This document shows positions 46,917 through 60,739 of a stretch of DNA of 64,000 nt, in pieces. Each line of letters opens with the position of its first letter. The first letter of the stretch is position 1. The stretch is taken from the NCBI RefSeq assembly GCF_021155775.2, contig NC_060234.1, positions 8,566,283 through 8,630,282 on the forward strand, written 5' to 3'. The position numbers and the translations under genes were made by a program. Source of the stretch: Neodiprion pinetum. Taxonomy: Eukaryota; Arthropoda; Insecta; Hymenoptera; Diprionidae. A model generated the notes under the pieces. The model was not told the DNA's origin. It did not search any database and saw only the letters and a list, made by a program, of their open reading frames with translations.

Positions 46917-49900
46917 ACCAAGATCTCGGATAGGCGAGGATCGGCTTCTTCCGCACTGTTTGATCCCCGTTATGCCACGATGGGAAAAGCAACACGCCGC
47001 CACCGGGTGCAGTCATGGCAACCTGCCTTTGCATCGGGCAGCTTCGAACCGACGCCGTTTCCTCGTGTTGGTTGGGGTTCCCGGCAATCAATATCCCCTC
47101 ATCCCTCGGCCAAGAGCGAATACCACCCTCCCTTTTTCCCCCTTCGTTTGTCCGGCGTGTCGAGATACGTCTAACTTCGGCTTCAAAGCTACCCTCTTTG
47201 CCTGACGCGCTTACGATTTAGTCGCAGGTCAATCCGCATGCGCAATGGATCGTCGAGCGAGAAATTATTATAGGTGTTGTTGAGAAAAGACTTCGGTGAA
47301 ATTTTCGTCAAATTTGAAGAATAATAATAAATATATATATAGTTTTTTTTAAATGTGGTTAGTTCAGGCATTAAAAATAAACGAATTAGATCATTTCTGT
47401 CAAACAATCCTTTCGACAATATTTATCGCAATGTTATTATTTGTGCTGAGAAAAAATTTAGACGAAATCTTTGAAGATATTCGTAACTTTTAAATCGCCT
47501 GACTCGATAAGCTCGAATTTGAATCAAATTTGAATTTCAGGTTTCCACAGATGCGAAATTTTTTTATTTCTTCGAAGTTTTCCCCTTGCTTGGATTGATG
47601 GTCGACTGGAAATCGTTACTATTTATCACTTTTACTACGAGATAGTTGGACATCGAGTATCGAAGAAGGTTTTTTGCTTCCGAGCTACCGAAGATCTCTG
47701 TTTAAAAATACAAATATAAACGATATTGAAATTATAAAGTGCAGAAGCTTAGATATCGAGGATTTATTTAAAATCATTTGAAAATGATGTAAAATCTCGA
47801 GGATTCGTTCGGTTTCATTCTGTGATAGTTCATTTTATTAGGAAAAAAAAACAATTTTTTACAAAGCAACTGCTTGTACGTGTTAAAATTTAAGATGAAA
47901 ATTATTTCTGAAATCAAGCTTAATTTCTAAAGCGTCATCATTTTTTCAATTATAAAAATTTGGGCTGGTATTGTGAATTACAAATAAATGGTTGACAAAT
48001 TTTATAGGCAATCATTAAATTGCAAGGTGGAGAGCAACTTTTGTTCTTTATCCTTCTGAAAGTATAAAAATTTAAAAAAATTCGTCTCTATTCAAACCAA
48101 TATCCAGAAAAGTACTAAATTCAATCAATCAAAATAGGCAGGAAGATACTCGATTCACGAATCTTTATCGATACTAAAAATTTCATGCTAGTCGTAAAAA
48201 TGATAAATTCTACCGACAGGCCCCCTTAACCGCGAGTTTTTGTTCTTTACGTAAAATTTTTCGACAAAGATCTGTATTGCAACTTTCCAATGTCCTCATA
48301 TTTTCGGTATGATTGCAAAACTTCGTCACTGTTTTGATCATCCTTACGTACATGCAAATAATGTTTCAACCCAAATTCCTGACGAACTGATTTACTGATT
48401 TCCATGAAATTTGGGTGAAAAATCAAGTACTTGGTAAAGATTACAATTAAATATTATTCGAACGTTCCATATTTCCAGTTTCCAAGATAGCTAGAGTTTA
48501 TAAAGTTCGAACTTTCGGAATTTGACACCAAATATTTTAGTATTCATGATTTTATATCGGCTTAAATTCAATTTTTCGTTCGCTGTAGAATTCAGAATAA
48601 AAAACTTTTTGGCTGACTTAGATTAATGTCTGGCAAAAATCGAAGTGTATAGAGCTTTAATCGAGTGAAATAAAACTGTCACGAAACTTTCTAATCTTTT
48701 ATTATATATCACGTTTAAACCGCCACCGTTTTATCAGCCTTCAGAAATTTATCGTCGTCAATTCGGATGTGACGTCACGTTACGCGGGATACGAACGAGT
48801 ATTTTGGGGTCCTGATGGTGAATTTATGTTACGGAGGGGAATCTATGAACAGCGGCGGGAAGCGTTTCTGGGAATAGCATGAAATCATATCTAGAACGTG
48901 ATATGCATCGATTTTGGGGATTCCAATTCACTTTGCTGGGGTGATTCCGAGCGATTTTGCACGGATTATCTCCCGCATTGATTCTTCCCTCAATCGTTCA
49001 AAATGGTATTAAACGATTTTGAATGTAGCGAAAGAAAAAAGTTCATTTGAATTTATGAATACTTGAATGAATAGAAAAGATTCGTACGATAATTTGCATT
49101 AACATTTGCATTATTGTGTGTAAAAAATAAACAACTCAGGGAAAATTGTTTTTCCCTGGACGTTTGAGGAAACTTGCGTTTCTGTTACTGGGAGGAAAAA
49201 TTAGTGCCAAACAAACATGGATTACGTATTTCGAGGGCGAGTGAAAATTCTTTCGCATGCTTTGCCTGAAAAATGAATAATCAACCGTAAGCTAATTCTT
49301 ATTGATATTTCAAGAGGAAACAAATTACATACCTTATTATTCATCGAAAGAGGGTGACGACGAGTCTCGACTTTTGTGTTCAGCGTTAACCATTAATAAT
49401 TACCAAAAGCTTGAACCGTCGTCTCGTTCGTTGACAGCGCAATTTGTCTTCGCTTACTTAATGAAGCTTTAAATAACGGTTATTCTCGCATTATTCTCTA
49501 CGATATTATTATACGCGCCCGTTCCATTATTTTCGCTTTCTTCATCGCCTACCGCAGCTTGTCCTCTGCACGTTCAAATGCGGATGCATTTATTGCGGTT
49601 TCTTTTATTATCGTAGTAACAACGACGAACGAATGGCAGAATCTTGCTGCCGCAATTCCTCAAGTGCACGTTGGTTAGACATGTTTTTAAAGATTCGACT
49701 TGGTTCGATGAGCTTGAAGCAAAACGGGCCTAATGAATGCGCTACTAGAATATCGCGTTATGCCAACGGTTGTTACGTTACCTCGCTAGAAATCGAAAGT
49801 ATAAAGAAGTGTATTTTATGCTAATCGATTTCGCACCGTGAAGCGTTATAACGAACCCATTACACCTCTGTGCTATAATAATAAATCCGTAATTTTTATC

Positions 49901-51340
49901 ACATCGAATAGAGCGGAAGTTCAATTGTTTTTTTCTCCATCTGGAAAATGAAAGAATTTGTTACATAAATCGAGATAATTATTCTAATGCGCTAGAGAAA
50001 GGATTTTATTATCACAGACAACATTAACATGGATTATATTTTCTAGAATTGAATATAGATGTTTTATACAAGTTACACGATAATTCATACTTAGCTGGAT
50101 CACAGAATTTTTTGACTCTTTAAATGAATCTACAATTGGAGACAGACTTTGCGCTACTGATTTCAAGATTAAAAAAAAAAAAAAAATATGCGAGTAGTCA
50201 AACGGTAAGAGACATAAAATATTTTAAACTATTGTTTTATCGGAAAAAGCTTCACTGTTATGTAAAATCTTAACTTGTATTTGTACCTTCGAAGCCCTCA
50301 TTGCGCGAAATTTTTGTTGTGACAGGTTGATTTCGATCAAATTGTATACATTTGATACCCATAAAATGTTCAGAAAATGAAGTATTTCACTTCATTTCGC
50401 AGAACTCCGAATCCTCGACTCGTAATAAAATCTTATACAAAGACAGTGACCACACGGTCTCATGGATTCAGCGGAATTCTTCGTTCGCTTTTTTGCCTGA
50501 GGTCAAACCATCAGGTACGTGGTGATCCGTCTTCTGCGACGACAGAATATCTTCATGTTCCCAGACGCATGTCGTGTGAAATTAGACGAATGCCATTGAA
50601 GACACTGAATACTTTCTTCGTGCTAGGTCATATTATCATCTCAGTATTATTACTGCCCAGAAACCATCTTCCATTGCATTGCCTTGTAGTGTAACTTGTT
50701 TGTTGTTTTCTTTTGTGGGCGTGTAGTCACACTCAGGCAACATATACAGACTTCTCCGACAACTGAAGTCCAGAGTCATCTGCAAAATCGTAACAATTAT
50801 AATCTAGGAGTTTGTTGATAATTGCTCGATTCGATTGATGTTATGAATAAATTTCGGTTCAGTGCCACCACGTTGAACAATATCGGTAATATACCAATGT
50901 TTGCAGTGCATGTTTCATTTGGTGCGGGTCGAAGTTGCGAACTGTCAAAATCCCGAATAGTCAAACCTCCGAACGCTAGCAACCTTCACACAACTTCTTC
51001 CAATTGTTCACTTGATTCGAATCAGTGCAAATCAAGATCACCCAAAACACTAACATCTCAGATGTACTCGATGCCAATATGGCGCATTGTTTATAATTTC
51101 ATACACCGTAGGAATTGGTGCTTTTAAAATTGACCAAAATTAGCCGGTGCGGAATTTGGTATATGAGAATGTTGAATATCAGATACTGTCGAATTGACAC
51201 CAAATTATAGTCTCCAAGAGTCCCCGTCAACATATTTCTTACAGTGTACTTGATTCAGTACCTATCATTAAGGGATAATTGAAACAACAACATACCGTCC
51301 GTAGGTACACAACATAGCTGCTCACCGATAGTAATAGATT
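46917..51340. other. CpG-rich island followed by AT-rich non-coding DNA
   Basis: Positions 46917-47250 are GC- and CpG-rich and open in all three plus frames, so the open frames there reflect low stop frequency, not coding. From 47300 to 51340 the sequence is AT-rich. It contains a TGACGTCA octamer at 48770 and only chance frames. Confidence 0.35.
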
Positions 51341-51660
51341 TTTAGTGCCAGGGATGGGATTTCGGGTAGGTGAACTCCGATTTCGTGCACCCTCGTAATT
51401 CGAAACTGCGTGTCCCGTGGCTTGCCAGGCGAATCTGAGGCCCAGAAGGGACGATGCGTAGTTTGAAAGGGGTCGGGTTGTTGATATCCCCCCGTAAAGT
51501 GGGAAACTCCGAGGTGAAATTCATCCTCGAGACAAGCCAGGGCTTGGGCCTTGATTTGTGGTTATCTAGCCGAGAGCTTCGGCTAATCAAAAAGCGCTCC
51601 TTGTTATAGCTCGGTGTGCGTTTTACCCCCGGTTAATTAGCAATTAAGGAACTCTGCTCG
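51340..51660. promoter_or_regulatory. GC-rich island of unknown role
   Basis: A GC-rich block with a short GCCGA-GAGCT-TCGGC hairpin (51569-51583). An 82-codon minus-strand frame crosses it but is not recognised. It may be an enhancer, non-coding exon or conserved intronic element. I cannot tell which from this sequence alone. Confidence 0.25.
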
Positions 51661-54590
51661 CCCACCTTTGTACCTAAATTACCCTGGTGAACTAAATCCG
51701 GAGAAATTACACGCCGCTTTATTTGTGCATAACGTAAGGCACCAAGGCTTGGTCGTGTTGTGCATTTAACGCAAGACGTTCAAGGAAACGCGGATTGCGG
51801 GTCACGAATCTTTCTTTCCGTGTTCAATTTTGTTCCCCTAATTTAAACTTTCAGGTTAATGTATCGTTTGTCGGGGAATACATTTCAAGACCGCGCGATA
51901 AAAGTGCCTAATTTTATAAGCCCACGTTTTTGTCGTAAATCGTGCCTCGGCTCAAATGTTTTCAAATTTATTATACAAATGCTCGGACAGAATCAAGTTG
52001 ATAATAGTCAACGTTCGCTCGAAGATAAACTTCAAATAGTGGTAAGAACATTTTTAAACATTGCAATGACTCTGTACCGATAAACGAATATGTGTTTTCA
52101 ACATGGAACTCGCTACCGTTAATTTTTTCAATAATATCATCGGTTTTGCACATTTACGTACGGCTACGAGTACGGCTACAACTTTATTTCCATCCTGTAG
52201 ACAAGTTTATAACCAAGCTCTGTACTTGGGTTGTTTTAATATGAATTTTTTCAGGACTTGGTCAACTATTGCAAATTCTCTTTTAACGGTTAAATTTAAT
52301 TCACCGAGTGCTTTAACTCTATTTTCTTTCTTTCAAAGTATTCCCAAGGGTTCGCAATTTGCTCCGTAGATGCGATAGATCACGTTATTTTGTCAATCAT
52401 TGTGATGGATGCTCATCTCAGTGCCAAACCATTCAACATGTCACTCGTGACCATTGAATTATAAAAATCTACCGCTAGAGGTGTCCATCTTCTTTTCTTT
52501 CCCACCAAGGTAAGACACTTCCAAAGCTATAACCTGGCTTTGAGAACTTGAAGAATTTTTTCCTATCTCACTTTGTTTGTGCGTGAAGCGAAGAGGTGCC
52601 TGTTATGGGGAGAAACCGTGTTTTCCTGACAAGAGCTGCTCCCGTTTCACATACCTACGTTTTTATCTCCTGGGTTTTCAACCTGGGGATTAGTTCTTAC
52701 CGTCAATTTGAGAAACAAGTTTCATTGATGACTCGCGAATATTGTTTCGGGCGCACGCCTCAGCAGTACGAGACATTTTTTGGTGATCAATTATCTCGGT
52801 ATTGTTTTTAAACAGTGGTGAAAATCTTCCCGTATTTCTTCTCTCTCCTTTTCATTCTGTTCCTCATGGCAGGGATCCAAGTGAAAACTCTAGTACGAAG
52901 AAATACCAATTTTCTTTTACGAGCCCAGGTCGAGGTCTTGGGCTGGGGTTTGAAATATACGGCAAGTTTCATGGCCTAGAATACTGAACCTCAGTTACAC
53001 TTTCGCTTGAGATGTTTCTCTCTGGATTTGAAAGCAGCCTGCGTTCTAGTTATCAGAATTTTTAAGCCAACGAGGAAATCCTCCCCGTTTTAGTCTGTTC
53101 TTTTTGTTTTCGTTTAGGGTCAGAGAGAGGGCTGTGAGATCTATAAGATAGTCTCTTACAGTGTTTTCAAAATCGTTCCTGCGCCAGGCAGCGGTAGATA
53201 ATAATAGCGAAGTTCGATCACCGCTACCTGCATCCGCTTATCGGAAATTTCGAAGGTAATTAGTGTGAATGAGCAGTTGGTAGTTAATGCGATTATTGAA
53301 GCTAATTTTACGTTGGAAATGCCGCTGCTTTTCGGCGGGTATTGAATTCCCGTCCCATTGGAATTGCAGCATGATCGTCGATGCGGACGGCCAGTGTCTG
53401 ATGAATATGTGTGTGTACATAAAACTACTGCACTTTGTTGTGAATAATTATACAAGCGCATCAGTGCTCAACTAGCGAACTAATTATACGCGGTGATTAA
53501 AATTAACGATGCTGGGTCTTTTTAATGTCATCAAAGTAAAGGGTATCAGTTTTTGGGAATGTTTTTAATTGTTAAATGTAAAACCTTGGCTAAGTAATGA
53601 CATCAAATATGTTATACCTTGTATGAATATCGCGATGGGGATAGTATATACAAATTTTCGGTACATTCACAGTTGGACTGTTTCAGATTTAGTGTGCTAG
53701 TTGTAATTTGAAAAATGTCTGTAAAACGGGATTTATTATTCATCATGTTCTCATGTTGATAAAACTATGAAATAAATGGAGTTTATGTCGTGTTCAAAAA
53801 CATACGTTTTTACTTTATTTTCTGTAAATTTGTATCAGGGTACGTTAAGTATGTATGGATTAAATTTTACAATATGCTATAAGCGTCTTTAGTGTGATTC
53901 GTTTTCAAGACGAAATTAATTAATCGATATCACGAATGTTATACAGCTTTGAACATGCGTCAGCTGTTCGTTGAGTAACGCAATATTAATTATTTCATAC
54001 TGCAATTGTACAATAAAAATATCTCATATGACTTACCGAATAAAAAACTTTCTGATTCCCATGTTATTCCCTACCTCAAGAGTAACGTCTCTGCCTTTAT
54101 TGATGTCTCCAATGAACCGCGATGGCGAGCATGCACAGAATTTTTCCTGGCCATGAGCCACGAGGATATTTATGCATGTACGAGTATAGTGTATGAAAGG
54201 CCACGTATGGGATTGTCGAAACGTGAGGCGTTGGCACAATGGCTTTGCATATAAACCTACCGACCGACGTTACTCATGGCTTCGAATTATTAAAACCCAT
54301 TCAAACGGCAAAGTTTGTCACGCAATTTCTATATATACATACATTTGTGTATGTATGTGTGTGTATACAATGGACAATACGCTTAGTGAATCACGATCTC
54401 GTGTATTATCTGCGTGTATGTCACACAGGTGTATTCAAGTACATTCATGGCAAATACACAACTGAAGCGACTGTCTCGCTACTCCACGAAGCATTATAGA
54501 ATTGGACATGGAAGTAAGACTGAGAGTCTTCTGTACTTGAGCACTTTGATTCAGCTTTTATCGTTATACGCTGAGGTATTTTATACTCAT
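51661..54590. other. Non-coding DNA
   Basis: Mixed composition. Several frames of 60-100 codons on both strands overlap one another and match no family. Confidence 0.35.
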
Positions 54591-54607
54591 TATATACACA
54601 CTTTGGG

Positions 54608-54636
54608 AGTCCGTGGCGCAACCGACTCCACGGACA
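54608..54636. other. Perfect 8-bp stem-loop
   Basis: GTCCGTGG pairs with CCACGGAC around an 11-base loop, with CTTT and AAAG able to extend the stem across a bulge. CGTGGCGCAAC resembles the 5' part of tRNA-Trp, but the rest of a tRNA is absent. Confidence 0.4.
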
Positions 54637-54639
54637 AAG

Positions 54640-57600
54640 CATTGTTATAAAATACATTCGCCATTAAGCACGGGTCGTCAATGATAGCGGAAATGATTAA
54701 GTACAGAATAGGGATACACGTAGTTATCCTATCTAATATATGTACTGCCAATTGTCATTCATGCCAATTGTTGGGAAAAACCGATGCGAATATGTGACGT
54801 GTCTGCCGAGTTTCTGAGAACACTACACATTATGTAAAAGCTTTTTCTTCATCATCAATGCGGTGATATTGGCAATTGAGGTTAATTCGGATACCAGCAA
54901 GAACAACCGATGCGAATTGGAAAAAGTGAAAGATCAGTCCGGCGTCTGGAGAGAAGTATTTATCCTCATTCGTAGGAAAGCTGTCGCAGCAGGTAGACGA
55001 TTGATGGAAGGTACCTTTGAGTGTCATCGATATACTGGTGCCATTCTATTCTGAAGTCGAATTTGCGGACCATGGGATTTCCGGTGATCATACAATGGTG
55101 GCTCAGCAAGCCATCGCAGCGGTAGGTATGCCACGTTTAACAACAACAAACGTGCAGTGCTTATGGAGGAACTGTGCAGGTATGCGTGTGCTGCGAAGGG
55201 TCTAATTAGGTCAATTGCTCGATTGTTGTGAACCCATGCGCCGGATCGCGACAGTGGTCTTGAGCGTGCGAGCTGCTGGATAAGCGAGTAACAACGGTCG
55301 TCGCGATTTGCGAGAAACGCGCTGTAGCGTTTGTAATAACGGAATGGACACCGGTGGACACTCCTTTCACCCTGGGCACAATTACACATTCACCTAACGT
55401 GTTACACCGTGTGCGCATACGTGTACATTCGCAGACCTTAGGTTTGATTATGTAAAACTCGAGCCCTGTGGCGTTGTACAAACTCTACCGGATGATTCAT
55501 ATATCGGTGAAAAATTTTTGTTTTAAAAAAAAATCAACAGCAACTGGGTGGTGGGTCTTGAGTCACAGCCAGGTTTTCAAGTTGCATAACTATCAGAGGC
55601 TAGTATATCGTTTCTCATCTTTTTTTACTTTCGAGACTATCGGAATGACCAAGCCAGTGAACCAAACGACTCCAGGATAACAAAAATGTACTAGTTCGCT
55701 AATTTTTCGATTCTCTGTTAATGTATAGGAACTGTTTAAAAATGATTCTGTTCTAGGATTCCTCGAAAACCATAACACATTTCCTCAAAAACGGGGAGAA
55801 CATAGCGATACATCCGTAGATTTTTACGAGTATCGATGCACTCTCGAACCTGAATCTTCCTGTGCATTAGATAAGTCTAGACATGCTTGTATCCAGTTCC
55901 GTGTCTCCTTTTGTTGGACTGTTATCGTATACCTATGGATATTGTACGCATACCGTATCGTGAACATCGGTTTCCTCCTGCGGCTATATCTACACAAAGG
56001 TATGGAGAAGGAGAAGGTAGAGAAAGAGAAAGAGAAAGAGAAAGAGAAAGAGAAGAAGACATGAAGAAAGAGAGAAAAAGAATGAATGGGTAGGTATATC
56101 TACCGCGGTGCCCCTGCAGTGCTGCACCGGTGCCAGCCAACTTCCGTAGGACACATTTATGCTCTTCACGATCTTCATGTTCGATCGACCATGCTTTCCG
56201 ATTTTACAGTAGCCTGAAAAGCAGAGGTACAAGTCTGCGGTGTTATGCTCATGAATAGACTACTGTCATTCAGTTGAGAATGACTTGATCTGGCGCCGTT
56301 TCTGTACGTACGTACATATCAATGTAACCACCAACTGTGTAGACTATGATGTCGTTAACGATATGTTGGAGTGCCGATGTCGACGGAGTAAGTAAATCGT
56401 TTTTGACACTCTTCCTCTCTCGGGTAATGAAGTAACTTAAACCTCTGGCACATGATTATGGAACTTGAAAACGTGCTACTGTGGCCATTGATCAAAATTA
56501 CGACTCGCTTTTGCAGGTTTTTATGACAGGCTATTCATTAATTTATTGTTTGAACTTCTTTCGGTAGTCATTTATACCCTAATATTATTTCCCAAAGTTT
56601 GAACTCGATGATATGATATCCCTTCGCAGTGATTCTATCGAAAATGGAATTCACTGAGTGAATCTCGAAACTTGAACCGTAGCCTGGGGTTTGAAGAATT
56701 TTTGAAGGGGCTACTTTATGTGCAATTTCCGCATCGCCTGTTCGCAGCAGAATTACATTTCGACGTACATAACAAACGTTGCAGCAGCTCGCATTTCTTA
56801 TCCCTTTCTTCTCGGCTGCGGTTTTTTTCTTATTCTCTACTTTCCTCTCGACTTTTTTCGTTTTACTTCTTCGGGCTTAACCCGTGCTGCTCTCCTTCTC
56901 TCTCCCTCTCTCTCTTCTCTCTACTCGCTTCGCTTCTACAGATGCCTGCGAGCGTAACACGCGAGCAATACGATAAACAAGCCAACGGTTAAGCTCGCGT
57001 ATAATAAGCTCATTGTCCGTACGGAGGCAGATCGGTGCTTTCCACACGCATGCAGTCGCCCAGTTGCATGCGTGCCCGTTGGATCGAGCCGCCCGCTATT
57101 CGTGACCCAAGAAGATCGAAATTATCTGCATATACATAAAGCTACTGGCTCCATTACACACGCATACGAAGCGGCTCTGGTATGAGTACGCCATAATTAT
57201 AGTACAGGCACGTTAAGATGATCTTATAGTTCGCTTATCCGTAGGGTGCGAAATCAAGCAGGTATCTTTGTATTGTTGTAGAGTTAAAACATCTTCTTCA
57301 ATGATGAGCCAAGCTGGATGTCAGATCTTTTTTGTGATATCACGAAGAGATTAGGAGTGTATTCAACAAATGTATTGCGCAGGTTTCCAGTTTTTTATAA
57401 GTTAATATTTGAGCGTAATGCTCACGGGAAACGATACGAACAGTCCAATTCTTGATCACTCAAGGCTAGCCGTAATGGATTCCATGAATGTATTGCAAAA
57501 TTAATTCAAATCGATGATTCTTCTTTGAGATAGTCCCAAAATGCGTTGAACTAATTTCTTGTGCCAGAATATTCAGATTAAGCAAGCCTGGTGCATACTT

Positions 57601-59072
57601 ACCGATTTTGGAAGAAAACCAATTCTCACACAGTTTTCAAGTTGTTGCTTCTTCTGATGGCACATATTGAGAAACATTTTTCGAAGTATTTCGATGCGTT
57701 ATGAAAATTTAACCTTTCTGGAATTGCAGGATGGAGTAAAATGTATTTAAGTCTCAGGAGGATGAAAAATTTGTATCCTGAAGCAAAAATATAGTTTGAA
57801 ACTGTAATTTTCACCCTCAAATGTATAGTAAGAAAAGATCGCAGTAACATATGAGGCAATTTCAACACTTGACTAGAATTACCTTATCATGATTCAAAGG
57901 CATCATATAACCACTATTAAGTTTTCTATACTCTTGAGTGTGATTATATTTTGAGTTGCGATTGCCAATTTTTTTTTAACGATATTATCATTTCTCGTTG
58001 TTAAACGTTACATATCTGAGTTACAAACTTGTAACTATCAATGAAGAAGCAGCTTCGTTCTAAACGTCTGCGTTTTCCCTTGCGAATAATTAATTTTCTC
58101 ATCACGAACCTCTCCAAGCGTCCATGCCGTTATAAAAACGGGGCATAAGGCACAGTCTCATAGCGATACACCATAGTGATTACATCACCGTATAGTTTAA
58201 ATCTACGGAGGTCATATTCCCATAAAAGTTGGCGCTATATGACGTGCGGTGAAAAATGGATGATTATGGTTACTCCGTATAACTTTCCTCGCAAATACCG
58301 AGTCGAAATGCACCTCAAGAGGATTAAAATATACCTTGGAAATCGCGAAACGTGACTTACAATGAGAAACCACAAGGTGAGTTTTCTCCGGCGCGTTTTG
58401 CGGTCGGCGCCACGGCACCGTAGGCGACATTCGAACTGAAACTAAAAAGTGAGTTTAGAGTATGTCGTAGAGACAGTACAAGGCACAGTGTAAAAGGTCA
58501 GACAACTCAACTCGACGCCACGGTCGATCCCCCGGGCAAATCTATAACTACGTTGCAGTTTCATAATTTTCTTGATGGAAACGCGCGTGCGCTGTACATA
58601 TCGGGAATGTAGAATGCATCTAGTCGAACCACGCAGGCGCTGAAGCTTGACCCAACGTGGCTGCAGGTGCTCGAATCACGGCCATAAACTCGGGTCCGGG
58701 TATCCGGTACACCGCCCTGTCTCACCTGTCCTGACAAGTGGACACTCCCGCGTCGCCTCGTGGGAAACTAATGAATTCTCCTTATTTATGCTCGCCCCTG
58801 TGTCCTGTGGGGCATTCCGTGGAGTCAGAAACGCCCATGACCCTCGCCATCTTCAACTTCCACGTTCGATCACGCGGAGGAAACTCGGATCACCTCGAGA
58901 ACGCAGCGTGAGTAATGCGCGGTTAGGTGAGATACTGTCAGGTCGACGATCTGTCGAAGGAAAGGATTGCAAAGTGAAACTGAAGCTGATCGGGTTCGAT
59001 ATGATGAAAAGAGTTTGTGTAATGTAGAAATAAATTTTGGAACCCTGCTTATATTAAACTGTAAACACCACA
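54640..59072. other. Non-coding DNA with CpG-rich patches
   Basis: CpG-richer patches lie at 55060-55460, 56960-57200 and 58380-59000. A (GAGAAA)n microsatellite is annotated separately. Near 56880-56940 a long pyrimidine tract ends in ctacag followed by ATG, which looks like a splice acceptor. The frame continuing from the 7453 exon closes within 12 codons, so I do not call an exon. Confidence 0.35.
56019..56055. repeat. (AAAGAG)n microsatellite
   Basis: About six AAAGAG units in a wider purine-rich tract. Confidence 0.9.
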
Positions 59073-59636
59073 TTGAAATCACATTACTCTACTGTTTTCT
59101 CACCAAAACATTCATATAAATCTCGAATTCCCTGTAAAATGTTACTTGAGATTGTCAATCGGGAACCAAACTGCCAACTTTTGAAGCTTGGTTGGTGTAA
59201 AATTCAAATTCAAGCATACAATATTAACTTAAAATTCATTTTCCTTTATAGAAGATGTTTTCTCTTCACTCGGAGAAAAGCACCATGGCAAATTAACCTG
59301 TTTAAATTCTCCAATCGTCCGAACAAGATACTTTTTCATTTTGGAACACCAGAATTTCGCGGCAAAGTAGACCAACGATTGTGCGCCACCTGCAATCAGT
59401 TTGATAACTGTGGTCCCCCATCGGTAAAAAAAATATTGGGACTTTTTTGGATAGTTCTAACAAGAGTAGCTTCCGTGTCACTGTTCGACCTGATTATACG
59501 TCCCATAAATTTTCCATATCAGGGGGGTTTTTTCGACAGCTGGTCATCATCATTGATTCAATCTATGATTGAAATTACGTTATCGTACGACAAGTTTCAT
59601 AATCACGTGAATGACTTGGATTTGCGAAAGTTCTAA
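59073..59636 (+). other. Unidentified 187-codon open frame
   Basis: This is the longest open frame in the window and unusual for DNA of this AT content. Its composition is mixed (Trp, Cys and Pro present), with a segment TPEFRGKVDQRLCATCNQF followed by a hydrophobic stretch (LGLFWIVLTRVASVSLFDLI). I recognise no family. A coding remnant of a transposon, an exon and a chance frame all remain possible. No convincing splice sites bracket it. The reverse strand gave nothing recognisable. Confidence 0.2.
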
Positions 59637-59639
59637 ATT

Positions 59640-60655
59640 GGAACGAAGAAAACCTTGTAATCAGATGCCATGGAAGTCTGGTGATTTATGCATGTTATTG
59701 ACTCTTGTCTAGATTTATCACAGCACTTCATACCAATTAAAAGAAGAGAATAAATATGCTGAAGGTTAGTACGATACGAGCGACGAGTTCATCTACGTTA
59801 TATAGCTAAAAGCTCTTGCGCAAATTATCACAATGGGAAAGCAAGTCACTCTTGGCTCACTTCTGCGGCTATGCTGCTGCTGGTGCTGCCGATATAGCGG
59901 CGACACCGCTCGCTCTTGACAAATCACTTGTGACAGTCTGGTATTTCTTGTAAACTCTCGCTTTCTACTTTATTACGAGTGTAACACGTATTACGATGAA
60001 AGAATGACGATTTTTCTTTGGTTGTGCAGCTTGTTGGATTTTTATTTCAAATTAGTTCCTGGCACTTGGGTATAATTGTGTGTTTGTGTGTGGTTATTTT
60101 CGTCCAGAAGTATTACAAAACTACTTAAAAACGTAAATTACGTAAAAACTACAATTGCGGTTCAAGTACATAATCTTTCTTATCGCCATTACAATTGAAT
60201 CAATGTACTTACTCGGTATCTCACGGTAGATAAAGGTAATAGGAAATTAACCTGTCTGTTATACTTGGAACAGAGATGTGTTAAATAGTTCTACAAGAAA
60301 CAGAAAATCGTAAAGGAAGTACAAAAGACCTCTGACCTCTTCAGACCTTTTACTCATGATTTAGTGTACAATCTTTCGAAGTAAAAAATCGACGATCAAA
60401 CTGATTAGGTGAGAATAGAATACGAAAAAAAAATGGAGAAAAATAAGTCCAAAGAAAAAGAGAGAAAGATCACATTAATAAGCTTCCTACAGTAGGTAGG
60501 AAAAAGGTGAACAAGTTTTTCTGATCCAAATCCTAGAATATGAGTCCGTAAAATAGAAATTTGGAAATTATTTCTTTTTCATTTGCTTGCAAGATTCGGA
60601 GACAAACGAATTTCAATCGATATTAAGTTTAGAATAGTAAATGTGAATATAGAAA
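59640..60655. other. AT-rich non-coding DNA
   Basis: Nothing recognised. Confidence 0.4.
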
Positions 60656-60703
60656 GTGTTCTTCCTCTTCGAGCACATTTGTAAGAATGTCTGTAAGTGT
60701 AAG

Positions 60704-60730
60704 ATACCAGGTTCGATTCCTGGCTCCGTC
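60704..60730 (+). pseudogene. tRNA-like 3' fragment (T-arm)
   Basis: CCAGG-TTCGATT-CCTGG forms a perfect 5-bp T-arm and contains a full B box (GGTTCGATTCC). The 45 bases upstream do not form a D-arm, A box or matching acceptor strand. It is best read as a tRNA or tRNA-derived SINE relic, or a coincidence. Confidence 0.35.
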
Positions 60731-60739
60731 GTTAATTTT

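Noticed and set aside
46843..47221. Three overlapping plus-strand frames of 68-120 codons
   Set aside because: All three frames are open because the patch is GC-rich; the first overlaps a MITE end. None matches a known protein.
54597..54640. tRNA-Trp-like 5' segment
   Set aside because: Only CGTGGCGCAAC matches. There is no anticodon arm or T-arm, and the segment is explained by a simple hairpin.
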